Of a DNA stretch of 64,000 bases, positions 26,588 to 35,846 are shown in pieces. The notes beneath the pieces were generated by a model that was not told the origin of the DNA, searched no databases, and worked only from the letters and a program-made list of their open reading frames with translations. The position numbers and the translations under genes are program-made. This stretch comes from Hydrogenophaga sp. IBVHS2 (GTDB taxonomy: Bacteria; Pseudomonadota; Gammaproteobacteria; Burkholderiales; Burkholderiaceae_C). The number at the start of each line of letters is the position of its first letter. Positions within the stretch are counted from its first letter, which is position 1. The DNA is taken from contig NZ_NFUT01000004.1 of the NCBI RefSeq assembly GCF_002127215.1, positions 172,592 to 236,591 on the forward strand. Reading direction: 5' to 3'.

Positions 26588-29500
26588 ATGAACCAAGGCA
26601 TGGGGATGCGCAGCCTGCTGCTGCTGCTGGTGGCCATGGCGGTGCTGCCGGCGCTGGTGATGGCGGTGCTCAACTACCGCGAAGACCGGCGGCTGGCCGC
26701 CGAGGCGGTGCGCCAGGAACTGGCCGCCGTGGCCCAGGTGGCCCAGGCCGGCCAGGAGGCCGTGGTGGGTGGCGTGCGCAACATGCTGGAGACGGTGGCC
26801 AGCGGTCCCTCGGTGCGCCGCACCGACCTGCGCGACCTCTGCTACGAATTCCTGGGCAACATCGTCCGGCAGTCGGCGGACTTTGCCAACCTGGGCTTTG
26901 CCAACCGGGACGGCGTGGTGGAGTGCATGGGGCGGCGGTCCAGCGCCAGGGTGGAGGTGCGCGACCGGGACTACTTCAACAAGGTCATGGCCACCCCGCG
27001 TTTCACCGTGGGCAGCTTCATGCTGGGCCGGGTGTCGCGCACACCGGCGCTGGGCTTCGGCATGCCGGTCTACGACGACAAGGCCCAGCTGGTGGGCGTG
27101 GCATTTGCCGCCGTGGACGTGCGCCGGCTGGCGCACGCGTTCGACCAGCTCGACCTCCGGCCCGACCTCCACGTGACCCTGCTGGACCGCCACGGCACGA
27201 TGCTGGCCACGACACGGCGCGACGGCCTCGAGCTGGGCCAGCCGCTGCCCGAAGGCGCGCTGCGCCAGGCGCTGGCCGACAGCCAGCGTGCACCCAGCAG
27301 CCTGCAGACCCGGGAGTCCGGCCTGGGCACGTGGCTGCACGAAATCCGCCCGATCTCCGTGGGCGACAGCGGCTCCCTGATGCTGGTGGTCAGCACCCGG
27401 CTCGATCTGCGCCTGGCATCGGCCCTGGACCGGCTGCAGCGGCAGCTGCTGGTGCTGGCCGCCGCACTCGCCACAGTGCTGGTGGTGGCCTGGCAGCTGT
27501 CGGTCCGGGTGCTGGCCCGCCCCATCTTCCGGCTGCGGCAGCGCATGCAGCAGGCCGCCACCGGCCAGCCGGTACCGCCCACCGGCACCCCGCCGCTGAC
27601 GCGTGAACTGGGCGAGCTGGAACAAGGCTTCGACGACATGGTCCGCCAGCTCCAGGACGGCCGTGCGCAGCTCAGTCGGGCGCAGGTGCTGGCCGGCATC
27701 GGCTTCTACCGGATCGACCTGGACCAGGGCCAGCTTCACCTGGACGCGACACTGACCTCGCTGCTGCAGCGGCCGGCCCACGCGCTGGAGATGCCGCTGA
27801 CCGAATTCGATGCCATGGTGCATCCGGAGGACATCCAGCGCCTGCTGACCAACCGGCAACGCCTGCGCCAGTCGGGCGGGGAAGGCCGCATCCAGTTCCG
27901 CATCCGGCGGGCCGACGGCGACATCCGGTGGCTGGAGAGCTTCAGCCTGGCACGGGCCGGGGACGAGGGCAGCCACCAGATGATGGGCGCCCTGCAGGAC
28001 GTCACGGCCAGCGTGCGGCTGCAGCGACTGTATGCCCTGCTCAATGCCATCAACGAAAGCACCTTCGGCTCCGACACGGCCGGCGGGCTGTTCCGCACGC
28101 TGTGCCGGGTGGCGGTGGAGGTGGGCGGCTTTCGCATGGCCTGGGTCGGCCAGGTGATGGAACAAACCGGGCAGGACACTCCGCTGATCCTGCCCCTGAC
28201 CAGCGCCGGCCACGATGCCGGCTACACCCAGAGCATCGCGACCGACCCGGCCGGCTTCGTGAGGACCCGGCTGGTGGCGGTGCAGGCACTGACCAGCGGC
28301 GGGCTGTCGGTGATCGACGACCTGACGCGCATGGAACCCACCGACGCCTGGGTGGAGGCCGGCATCGAGCGCGGTTACCGCGCGGCGGCCGGCATCCCGG
28401 TGCGGCAGGGCAGCCGCATCGTGGCGGTGATGGTGTTCATGTCCGACGAGCCCCACCGGTTCGACGGCACCGAGCGGGAGCTGCTGGTGTCGCTGGGCCG
28501 CAGCATGTCGCGCGCGCTGGACTTCATCGAGACCGAGCACCAGCGCCAGCTGGCCCTGCAGGCCGCCCGCACCAACGAGGCCCGGCTGGCGCGGGCCCAG
28601 CAGCTGGCCCGCCTGGGCCACTGGGTGCGCCACGCGAAGGACCGGTCGGCGGAGTGGTCGGACGGGCTGTTCGAGATCATCGGACGCGACCCGGCCCAGG
28701 GCGCCCCGTCGCTGGAGGAAACCCTGGCAACCGTGCACCCGGACGATGTGGACGCCTACCGCACGGCGATGGACGAAGCGCTGGCCGGACGCGGCGAACG
28801 CACCTTCCGCTACCGCTGCCGCCGAAGCGACGGCAGCCTGCGCTGGTACGAGGAAAACATCGACGCACCGGTGCGCGACGAGCACGGCCAGGTGGTGTCG
28901 GTGGGCGGCACGGTGCAGGACATCACCGACCGCATGGAGAGCGAGGCCCGGCTGCAGTTGCAGCTCTCCAGCACCGAGCTGCTCAACCAGATTGCGCGGG
29001 CGACCGAGGAGCGGCACGACCTGCTGAGCGTTTACCGGGTGGTCTGCGAGAAGCTCGACACCCGGTTCGCGGTCGACCTGTCGCTGTTCCTGGAGCGTCA
29101 GGGTCAGGGTCTGCGGGTGCGGGTGGTGCATGTCGGGCCGCAGGGGGGCGATGCGGCGCAGCAGGCGCTGCTGCAGCACGGCACCGAGATCGAGGCCGGC
29201 CGCAATGGCCTGGCCCGCTGCCTGGGCGGCGTGCTGGTGCACGAACCCGACACGGCCGCGCTGGACTTCGAGCTGCCACGCCGCCTCGTGGCAGCCGGCC
29301 TGCGCAGCGTGGTGCTGGTGCCGATCCAGGCCACCGGATCGGTGTTCGGGGTGCTGCTGGTGGCCCGCAGGCACGCCGGCGCGTTTGTCAGCAGCGAATG
29401 CGAGTTCCTTCGGCAGGTGGGCGAACACGTCACCCTGGCGGCCGGGCAGTCGCGGCTGCTGGCCTCGCTGCAGCAGGCCTACGACGACCTGCGCGAGGCT

Positions 29501-30673
29501 CAGCAGGCCGCGCTGCAGCAGGAGCGGCTGCGGGTGCTGGGGCAGATGGCCAGCGGGATTGCGCACGACATCAACAACGCCATCTCGCCGGTGGCGCTCT
29601 ACACCGAGTCGCTGCTGGCCCGTGAGCAGGGACTGAGCGAACAGGGTCGTCAGCAGCTGGCCACCATCCAGCTGGCGGTGGACGACGTGGCCGACACGGT
29701 GGCCCGCATGCGCGAGTTCTACCGGCCGCGCACCGGTCAGGCCGAACGGCGCCGGGTGGACATGAACCGGCTGGTGGGTCAGGCCATCGGACTGACGCGG
29801 GCACGCTGGCGCGATCAGCCCCAGGAACAGGGTCTGCACTTCGACGTGCAGACCGAACTGGTCGATCCGTGTCCCCCGGTGCTGGCGGTCGAAGGCGAGG
29901 TCCGCGACGCCCTGGTGAATCTGGTGCTCAATGCCGTCGACGCCTTGCCCGGCGGCGGGCGGGTGACGGTGAGCACCCGGCGCGTGGCGGCCGAGGGCGG
30001 AGTCGACCAGCTGGAGGTGTCGGTGGTGGATACCGGCGTCGGCATGGACGAGGAGACCCGGCGCCGCTGCATGGAGCCGTTCTTCACCACCAAGGGCGAG
30101 CGCGGTTCGGGCCTGGGTCTGGCCATGGTGTTCGGCTGCGCGCAGCGGCACGACGCATCCATGGAAATCGACAGTGCGCCCGGCCGGGGCACCTGCGTGC
30201 GGCTGCGCTTTCCGCTGGCGCCGGCGCAGGCGATGGACGCCGCCAGCGGCCTGCTGCTGGCCGAAGATGAGACACCCCGGCCCGCCCTGGAGGTGCTGCT
30301 GGTGGACGACGACCCGCTGCTGCTGGAATCGGTGGCCGAGGTGCTGACCCAGGCGGGCCACCGGGTGACACCCGCCGAAGGCGGCGCTGCGGGCATCCGC
30401 CTGTTCGAGGCGGCGCTGGCCACCCAGCCGTTCCAGGCGGTGATCACCGACCTGGGCATGCCGGACGTGGACGGTCGCCAGGTGGCGCGGCGGGTGCGCG
30501 AACTCTCACCCGCCACCCCGGTGATCATGCTCACCGGCTGGGGCCGGCGCATGCAGGAGGATGCAGACCTGCCGGCCGGGGTGGACATCCTGCTGCCCAA
30601 ACCGCCGCGCCGGCACCAGCTGCTCGATGCGCTGCAGCGCCTCAGCGCAGGCGGGCCACGTCCAGCGCCGTGA
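26588..30673 (+). CDS. Large hybrid histidine kinase (dCache–HAMP–PAS–GAF–PAS–GAF–HK–REC)
   Basis: 1361 residues. A membrane helix at the N-terminus (LLLLLVAMAVLPALVMAVL) precedes a ~260-residue extracellular sensor of dCache type, then a second helix near residue 286 and HAMP. Cytoplasmic domains follow: PAS (~365–468), GAF (~478–648), PAS with PAC (~664–781), GAF (~795–958), HisKA with His993 (SGIAHDINNAISP), HATPase (VNLVLNAVDALPGG, DTGVGMD, GSGLGLAM) and a C-terminal REC (Asp in VITDLGMPDVDG, Lys in LLPKPP). Many input domains suggest integration of several signals. Its 3' end overlaps the convergent cytochrome gene by 32 bp. Confidence 0.93.
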   Translation: MNQGMGMRSLLLLLVAMAVLPALVMAVLNYREDRRLAAEAVRQELAAVAQVAQAGQEAVVGGVRNMLETVASGPSVRRTDLRDLCYEFLGNIVRQSADFANLGFANRDGVVECMGRRSSARVEVRDRDYFNKVMATPRFTVGSFMLGRVSRTPALGFGMPVYDDKAQLVGVAFAAVDVRRLAHAFDQLDLRPDLHVTLLDRHGTMLATTRRDGLELGQPLPEGALRQALADSQRAPSSLQTRESGLGTWLHEIRPISVGDSGSLMLVVSTRLDLRLASALDRLQRQLLVLAAALATVLVVAWQLSVRVLARPIFRLRQRMQQAATGQPVPPTGTPPLTRELGELEQGFDDMVRQLQDGRAQLSRAQVLAGIGFYRIDLDQGQLHLDATLTSLLQRPAHALEMPLTEFDAMVHPEDIQRLLTNRQRLRQSGGEGRIQFRIRRADGDIRWLESFSLARAGDEGSHQMMGALQDVTASVRLQRLYALLNAINESTFGSDTAGGLFRTLCRVAVEVGGFRMAWVGQVMEQTGQDTPLILPLTSAGHDAGYTQSIATDPAGFVRTRLVAVQALTSGGLSVIDDLTRMEPTDAWVEAGIERGYRAAAGIPVRQGSRIVAVMVFMSDEPHRFDGTERELLVSLGRSMSRALDFIETEHQRQLALQAARTNEARLARAQQLARLGHWVRHAKDRSAEWSDGLFEIIGRDPAQGAPSLEETLATVHPDDVDAYRTAMDEALAGRGERTFRYRCRRSDGSLRWYEENIDAPVRDEHGQVVSVGGTVQDITDRMESEARLQLQLSSTELLNQIARATEERHDLLSVYRVVCEKLDTRFAVDLSLFLERQGQGLRVRVVHVGPQGGDAAQQALLQHGTEIEAGRNGLARCLGGVLVHEPDTAALDFELPRRLVAAGLRSVVLVPIQATGSVFGVLLVARRHAGAFVSSECEFLRQVGEHVTLAAGQSRLLASLQQAYDDLREAQQAALQQERLRVLGQMASGIAHDINNAISPVALYTESLLAREQGLSEQGRQQLATIQLAVDDVADTVARMREFYRPRTGQAERRRVDMNRLVGQAIGLTRARWRDQPQEQGLHFDVQTELVDPCPPVLAVEGEVRDALVNLVLNAVDALPGGGRVTVSTRRVAAEGGVDQLEVSVVDTGVGMDEETRRRCMEPFFTTKGERGSGLGLAMVFGCAQRHDASMEIDSAPGRGTCVRLRFPLAPAQAMDAASGLLLAEDETPRPALEVLLVDDDPLLLESVAEVLTQAGHRVTPAEGGAAGIRLFEAALATQPFQAVITDLGMPDVDGRQVARRVRELSPATPVIMLTGWGRRMQEDADLPAGVDILLPKPPRRHQLLDALQRLSAGGPRPAP

Positions 30674-31940
30674 CCTCGCCGGCCCGGTTGCCCCAGGACT
30701 GGCGGATGAAGCTGGTGACCGCGGCCACATCGTCGTCGTTGAGCTGGCTGCGGTAGGGCGGCATGCCATAGGGCCGGGGATGGGCCGCCGTGGCAGGCGC
30801 AAAGCCGCCGCTGAGGATGGCCTGCACCGCATTCACCGGGCTGCTCTGCGTGACCGCACGGTGGCCCGCCAGCGGTGGGTAGGCGCCGGGCGCACCTTCG
30901 CCGGCGTCGCCATGGCACTGGGCGCAGTGCTGCTCGTACAGCCGGCCGCCGCGCGTGAGCACCGCATCGGGCGCCGGCTCGAAGTCCGGGCGCCTGACCG
31001 GCTGCACCGGCAGACCGGCCAGGTACACCGCCATGGCCCTCAGGTCGGCCTCGGGCAGGTGTTGCGTGCCGTGAAGCACCACCTCGGCCATGGGGCCCAG
31101 GGTGGAGGCCTGACCCGTGGCCTGGGTGGCCCTGCCACGGCCCAGCAGCGCCGCCGTGGCCTCCACGCTCCAGCCCTGGGTGCCGCCCTCGGCCGGGTCG
31201 TGCAGCGAGGGGGCCCACCAGCGGCCGTCGGGCATCAGGCCGCCGCCGAAGCGGTCCACCGCGCCCCCACCGAACACATCGCGCTCGGCATGGCAGGCTG
31301 CGCAGTGGGCCACGCCGGTCACCAGATAGGCGCCCCGGTTCCACTCGGCGCTGCGGGCCAGGTCGGGCTGGTAGGTGCCGGGCGTGAAATACAGGATGCG
31401 CCACAGCGCCAGGGCGGCCTGGGTGTTGAACGGGAAGCGCAGGCCGTGTTCACGCGGCGGCTGCACCACCGGCGGCAGGCTGCGCAGGTGGGCGTAGAGC
31501 GCATCCACATCGTCGGCCGTCATGCGGGTGGTGTGGTTGTAGGGGAAGGCCGGGTAGAGCAGACGGCCGTCGCGCGACTGGCCATGCAGCAGGGCACGGC
31601 GGAAATCGCCTGCGCTCCAGCGGCCCAGCCCGGTGTCGGGGTCGGGCGTGAGGTTGCTGCTGTAGATGGGACCGAAAGGCGTGTTGACCGGGCGTCCACC
31701 GGCCCAGGGCTCACCGCCGCGCGCGGTGTGGCAGGCCATGCAGTTGCCGGCCGCGGCCAGCCGGGCGCCCTGCTCCAGCACGGCCGGCGTGACCGCCACC
31801 TCCACCGGCTGCACCGGCACGCCCCGCAGCTCGGTGCGCACCGCCACGGCCACCAGGGCCATGCCCAGGAGCAGACCCCCGGCGATCAGCCATCCGGCCC
31901 GTGCCCGGGGCGCACGCGCGGGCGTCACCGGCGGGCTCAT
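30642..31940 (-). CDS. Triheme cytochrome c, dehydrogenase-subunit type
   Basis: 432 residues with an N-terminal membrane anchor (WLIAGGLLLGMALVAVAV) and three CXXCH haem sites: CMACH, CAACH and CAQCH. The layout is that of the cytochrome subunit of membrane gluconate, alcohol or aldehyde dehydrogenases, which passes electrons to ubiquinone or an oxidase in the periplasm. No flavin or PQQ dehydrogenase is adjacent. It overlaps the diheme gene by 4 bp (ATGA) and the convergent hybrid kinase by 32 bp. Confidence 0.92.
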   Translation of the reverse strand: MSPPVTPARAPRARAGWLIAGGLLLGMALVAVAVRTELRGVPVQPVEVAVTPAVLEQGARLAAAGNCMACHTARGGEPWAGGRPVNTPFGPIYSSNLTPDPDTGLGRWSAGDFRRALLHGQSRDGRLLYPAFPYNHTTRMTADDVDALYAHLRSLPPVVQPPREHGLRFPFNTQAALALWRILYFTPGTYQPDLARSAEWNRGAYLVTGVAHCAACHAERDVFGGGAVDRFGGGLMPDGRWWAPSLHDPAEGGTQGWSVEATAALLGRGRATQATGQASTLGPMAEVVLHGTQHLPEADLRAMAVYLAGLPVQPVRRPDFEPAPDAVLTRGGRLYEQHCAQCHGDAGEGAPGAYPPLAGHRAVTQSSPVNAVQAILSGGFAPATAAHPRPYGMPPYRSQLNDDDVAAVTSFIRQSWGNRAGEVTALDVARLR

Positions 31941-32683
31941 CGCACCCCTCCTTGGGCGGCCACGGGCCCCTGCAGGTCGCGACCGCAGTCCATGGGCAGC
32001 GGGGCCGGCAGGCGATCGGCCGGTCTGGCGTTCGCGGGCACCGGCTGGGCGGCCAGCCAGGCGGCGACGGCGGTGACGTCAGGGCCGCTCAGGCGCCGGG
32101 CCACGGTGGCCATGCAGTCGGGGGCCGTGGCGCGGCGCAGGCCGGTCTGCCAGCCACCGAGCTGGCTGATCAGGTAGTCGCGCGGCAGCCCCAGCAGGCC
32201 GGGAATGGCCGGCTGCACGCCGGTCATGCGCTCGCCGTGGCAGCTGTTGCACGACGGGATCTGGCGCGCCGCATCGCCCACCTTCACCAGCTGCTCGCCC
32301 CGGCGCAACAGGGCCGGATCGACCGGGGCCGGGGCCGGCGGCGGGTAGGGCAGATCCAGCGCCGCAAAGTACTGCGCTATCTCCAGCAGGTAGGCGTCGG
32401 TCAGCGGGTCCAGCAGTGCCGTCATGCCCACGGCCTGGCGGCGGCCGGCCTTGAAGTGCAGCAGCTGGTTGTACAGGTAGCCGGCCGGCTTGCCGGCGAT
32501 GCGCGGGAAGTAGCCATCGGGCGTGGCACGGCCCTCGATGCCATGGCAGGCGGTGCACACCAGCATGCGCTGGGCCATGGTGTCGGGCACGGTGTGCGGT
32601 GGAGCGGCCAGGGCCGCCGGGGCGAACGCGACGGCGGCAAGGAGGGGCCAGCGCCGCAGGCGCGACAGGAATTCAGGAAACAT
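31937..32683 (-). CDS. Diheme cytochrome c (cytochrome c4-like)
   Basis: 248 residues starting at MFPEFLSRLRRW, with a signal peptide (PLLAAVAFAPAALAA). It has two haem sites, CTACH and CNSCH, in two tandem class I domains as in cytochrome c4. It probably carries electrons in the periplasm, with the triheme protein as the cotranslated partner. It is divergent from the CWC gene. Confidence 0.9.
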   Translation of the reverse strand: MFPEFLSRLRRWPLLAAVAFAPAALAAPPHTVPDTMAQRMLVCTACHGIEGRATPDGYFPRIAGKPAGYLYNQLLHFKAGRRQAVGMTALLDPLTDAYLLEIAQYFAALDLPYPPPAPAPVDPALLRRGEQLVKVGDAARQIPSCNSCHGERMTGVQPAIPGLLGLPRDYLISQLGGWQTGLRRATAPDCMATVARRLSGPDVTAVAAWLAAQPVPANARPADRLPAPLPMDCGRDLQGPVAAQGGVR

Positions 32684-32747
32684 GACTTGCTCGAGACCCC
32701 TGCAGGCGTGGGGGCCAGCCTTTGAAATTACCATACCCCCTCACCCC

Positions 32748-32975
32748 ATGAACGCTTCCGCCCCGGTCGACCCCACCCGCTGCCCCCTGTGCGGCCACGA
32801 CAACCGCTGTGCGATGGAGCTTGAACGCGCCACCGGCCAGGCCCAGCCGCCGTGCTGGTGCACCACCACCACCTTCCCGCCCGAACTGCTGGATCGCCTG
32901 CCCGAGGCGGCGCGGGGCCAGGCCTGCATCTGCGCCGCCTGCGTGGCGGCCCACCGGGACGCGCCCGGCCCATGA
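32748..32975 (+). CDS. Cysteine-rich CWC family protein
   Basis: 75 residues with nine cysteines, including CPLCGHDNRCAME and the family signature PCWCT, then CICAACV. The arrangement suggests one or two zinc ribbons. Function unknown. It shares ATGA with the following exporter gene. Confidence 0.88.
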   Translation: MNASAPVDPTRCPLCGHDNRCAMELERATGQAQPPCWCTTTTFPPELLDRLPEAARGQACICAACVAAHRDAPGP

Positions 32976-34447
32976 GCGACGGCAGCGTGCAGGCCCTGCG
33001 CGAGCGCCATGGCGAGCGCTACCGCTGGCTGCTGCTGCTGTCGGTGATGGTGGGGACGATGGCGTCCATCATGTCCTCGACCATCATCAATGTGGCCATT
33101 CCGGACATGAGCCACCACTTCACGCTGGGCCAGGAACGCGCGCAGTGGGTGAGCTCGGGCTTCATGGCGGCCATGACCGTGTCGATGCTGACCACGCCGT
33201 GGCTGCTGGCGCGCTACGGCTACCGCACCACCTACGCCGGCTGCATGTGGCTGCTGCTGGCCGGCGGCGTGGCGGGCGGGCTGGCCAACGACTACCCGCT
33301 GGTGCTGGCTGCGCGGGTGGCCGAGGGGCTGGCGGCCGGTGTGGTGCAGCCGATCCCGGCCATCATCATCCTGCGCGCCTTCGAACCCAGCGAGCAGGGG
33401 CGTGCCAGCGGCATCTTCGGCATGGGCGTGGTGCTGGCCCCGGCGCTCGGGCCCAGCATCGGCGGCCTGCTGGTGGACGGCTTCGGCTGGCGGTCCATCT
33501 TCTTCATGGTGGTGCCGTTCTGCCTGGCCTCGCTGTGGCTGGCGCGGCGTTATGTGCCGGATGTGGCGCCCGGCGGCCAAGCGGCCAATCCGCAGGGCGC
33601 CGCGCTGGACTGGCGCGGGCTGCTGCTGGCCGCTGCCGGCACGCTGTGCCTGCTCAACGGTCTGGTGGAACTGCAGGGCGGCACACCGCTGGCCGCCACG
33701 GTGCTGCTGGGTTCGGCCGCCGCGCTGCTGGTGGGCTTCGTGGCGCTGCAGCGCCGCACGCTGCAGGCCCGGCGGCGCCATCCGGACCAGGGCATCGACC
33801 CGCTGATGAACCTCTCGCTGTTCGCCGACCGGCGTTTTGCCATGGGCAGCATCGTGGCCTTCATCTACGGCGTGGCCCTGTTCGGCTCGACCTACCTGCT
33901 GCCGGTGTTCATGCAGCTGGGGCTGGGCCTGTCGGCCTCGTATGTGGGCACCATCCTGCTGCCAGCCGGGCTGGTGCTGGCGGTGTGCATCGCGGTGGTC
34001 GGGCGGCTGGCCGACCGCCAGCCCACGCACCGGCTGGTGGGCATCGGCCTGGTGCTGCTGGCGGCCTCGTTCGCGCTCATGACCACCATCCGGCTGGAAC
34101 ACCCGACCCGGATCGTGCCGCTGCTGGTGGTCTGGGCCATCCTGGGCCGCATCGGCCTGGGCTTCATCCTGCCCTCGCTCAACATCGGCGCCATGCGCGG
34201 GCTGGAGCGGCACCACATCCCGCAGGGGTCGAGCGTGATCAACTTCCTGCGCATGCTGGGGGGGGCGGCCGGGGTGAGCCTGTGCGGCATCGTGCTGGAG
34301 TGGCGGCTGGCCGCGCGCGGCGCCGGTCTGGATGCCGCCGCCAGCACCCCGGCCCGCATCGCCGCCTTCGACGACACCTTCCTGATGCTGGCCGGCATCT
34401 GTGTCCTGGCGCTGGTGGCCGCCTTGCGGCTGCGCGACAGGCCTTGA
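32972..34447 (+). CDS. DHA2-type MFS multidrug efflux transporter
   Basis: 491 residues, about 14 helices. EmrB/QacA-like motifs are visible: TIINVAIPDMSHHF in helix 1, WVSSGFMAAMTVSMLTTPWLLARYGYR (motif A region) and GMGVVLAPALGPSIGGLLVDGFGWRSIF, read as motif C. Such proteins export drugs or organic anions by proton antiport. It overlaps the CWC gene by 4 bp. No membrane-fusion partner is adjacent. Confidence 0.94.
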   Translation: MSDGSVQALRERHGERYRWLLLLSVMVGTMASIMSSTIINVAIPDMSHHFTLGQERAQWVSSGFMAAMTVSMLTTPWLLARYGYRTTYAGCMWLLLAGGVAGGLANDYPLVLAARVAEGLAAGVVQPIPAIIILRAFEPSEQGRASGIFGMGVVLAPALGPSIGGLLVDGFGWRSIFFMVVPFCLASLWLARRYVPDVAPGGQAANPQGAALDWRGLLLAAAGTLCLLNGLVELQGGTPLAATVLLGSAAALLVGFVALQRRTLQARRRHPDQGIDPLMNLSLFADRRFAMGSIVAFIYGVALFGSTYLLPVFMQLGLGLSASYVGTILLPAGLVLAVCIAVVGRLADRQPTHRLVGIGLVLLAASFALMTTIRLEHPTRIVPLLVVWAILGRIGLGFILPSLNIGAMRGLERHHIPQGSSVINFLRMLGGAAGVSLCGIVLEWRLAARGAGLDAAASTPARIAAFDDTFLMLAGICVLALVAALRLRDRP

Positions 34448-34461
34448 GGGAGAATGACCGG

Positions 34462-35235
34462 ATGTGTCAGCTGCTCGGCCTGAACTGCGCCACCCCCACC
34501 GACGCCACCTTCAGCTTCACCGGCTTCCGGGAGCGGGGCGGCCACACCGACCACCATGCCGACGGCTGGGGCATAGCCTTCTTCGAGGGCAAGGGTCTGC
34601 GGCTGTTCATCGACCATGAAAGCGCGGCCCAGTCGCCCATGGCGGCCTTCCTGCAGGCCTACCCGCTCAAGAGCCGCAACATCATTGCCCATGTGCGCAA
34701 GGCCACGGTGGGCGAGGTCGCCCTGGAGAATGCCCACCCCTTCGTGCGCGAGCTGTGGGGCCGGCAATGGGTGTTCGCCCACAACGGCGACCTCAAGGAC
34801 TACCAGCCCCGGCTGCACAGCCATTTCCGTCCGGTGGGCAGCACCGACAGCGAACGTGCCTTCTGCTGGCTGATGCAGGAGCTGCACAAATCGCACGCCG
34901 CCCTGCCCTCGGTGGCGGAACTCACCCGCACCCTGCAGGAGCTGTTGCCGCAGATCCGCGCCTTCGGCACCTTCAACTGCCTGCTGTCCAACGGCGAGGC
35001 GCTGTGGGCCCACTGCAGCACGAACCTGCACTGGCTGGTGCGGCAGCACCCCTTCCAGGCCGCCACGCTCAAGGACTGCGACTGGACGGTGGACTTCGCC
35101 GCCGTCAACCAGCCCGGCGACCGCGCGGCGGTGATCGTCACCACCCCGCTGACCAGCGACGAGACCTGGCACGCGTTCGCGCCGAACGAGCTCAAGGTGT
35201 TCGTGGACGGGCTGCCGCTGGAGCTCGGTGCATGA
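34462..35235 (+). CDS. Class II glutamine amidotransferase (YafJ-like)
   Basis: 257 residues. The mature enzyme begins MCQLLGLN, so Cys2 would become the N-terminal nucleophile of a class II (Ntn) amidotransferase. [21 protein letters not shown] and the oxyanion-hole segment FAHNGDL match the YafJ/DUG3 group. The substrate is unknown; the yeast relative Dug3 degrades glutathione. gshB and gshA lie just downstream on the other strand. It overlaps the SMR gene by 4 bp. Confidence 0.92.
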   Translation: MCQLLGLNCATPTDATFSFTGFRERGGHTDHHADGWGIAFFEGKGLRLFIDHESAAQSPMAAFLQAYPLKSRNIIAHVRKATVGEVALENAHPFVRELWGRQWVFAHNGDLKDYQPRLHSHFRPVGSTDSERAFCWLMQELHKSHAALPSVAELTRTLQELLPQIRAFGTFNCLLSNGEALWAHCSTNLHWLVRQHPFQAATLKDCDWTVDFAAVNQPGDRAAVIVTTPLTSDETWHAFAPNELKVFVDGLPLELGA

Positions 35236-35564
35236 ACGCGTGGCTGGCCCTCGGGGTGGCGATCGCGGCGGAAGTGATCGGCACCAGCGCGCTCAAGGCC
35301 AGCGAAGGTTTCACCAGGCCCTGGCCTTCGCTCGTGGTCGTGGTGTCCTACGCGGTGGCGTTCTATGGCCTGTCGCTGGTGCTCAGGACCATTCCGGTGG
35401 GCATCGCTTACGCCGTGTGGTCGGGACTGGGCATCGTGCTGATCACGCTGGCGGCCTGGGTGCTGTATGGCCAGCGCATCGATCTGGCCGGACTGATCGG
35501 CATGGGGCTGATCGTGGCCGGCGTGCTGGTGCTCAACCTGTTTTCCAAGGCCTCAGCGCACTGA
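35232..35564 (+). CDS. Small multidrug resistance (SMR) pump, EmrE-like
   Basis: 110 residues, four helices. The essential glutamate of helix 1 is present ([15 protein letters not shown]), as are [10 protein letters not shown] in helix 3 and the helix-4 dimer motif [12 protein letters not shown]. Closest to EmrE/Qac, so it probably exports quaternary cations by proton antiport as a dimer. Overlaps the amidotransferase gene (ATGA). Confidence 0.94.
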   Translation: MNAWLALGVAIAAEVIGTSALKASEGFTRPWPSLVVVVSYAVAFYGLSLVLRTIPVGIAYAVWSGLGIVLITLAAWVLYGQRIDLAGLIGMGLIVAGVLVLNLFSKASAH

Positions 35565-35603
35565 CCCGACGGTCCCGCAGGCCCCGGTCTGCGGCCCGGT
35601 CCA

Positions 35604-35846
35604 TCAGCCGCCCCGGCGCCGCTGCTCGCGCAGCATGAACAGGTAGAGCCCTTCCACCTTGTCGCGCGCCCACGGGGTCTTGCGCAGGAAGCGCAGGCTG
35701 GAATTCACGCTGGGGTCGACATTGAAGCAGCGCACCGGAATGCGTTCGCCCAGACCGTCCCAGCCATAGAAGTCCGCCAGGGCCGTGACCATGGCCTCCA
35801 GCGTGACGCCGTGCAGCGGGTTGTTGGGCTGCGCCGGGGCGGTCAT
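35604..35846 (-). CDS. VF530-family DNA-binding protein
   Basis: 80 residues; [21 protein letters not shown] is the head and [23 protein letters not shown] the core of the VF530 (DUF2132) family, a small alpha-helical protein thought to bind DNA. It overlaps the gshB stop by 4 bp and is probably cotranscribed. Function unknown. Confidence 0.9.
   Translation of the reverse strand: MTAPAQPNNPLHGVTLEAMVTALADFYGWDGLGERIPVRCFNVDPSVNSSLRFLRKTPWARDKVEGLYLFMLREQRRRGG

Noticed and set aside
26555..30361. A 1268-aa open frame on the minus strand opposite the hybrid kinase
   Set aside because: His/Gln/Gly-rich composition with no domain; it is the reverse-complement shadow of a GC-rich coding sequence. 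The same applies to long opposite frames at 7176–9845, 15666–18248, 21819–23672 and 51315–54494.
30642..30673. Frameshift or mis-assembly at the overlapping 3' ends
   Set aside because: Both protein C-termini look natural (REC helix and cytochrome tail), so a true convergent overlap is more likely.
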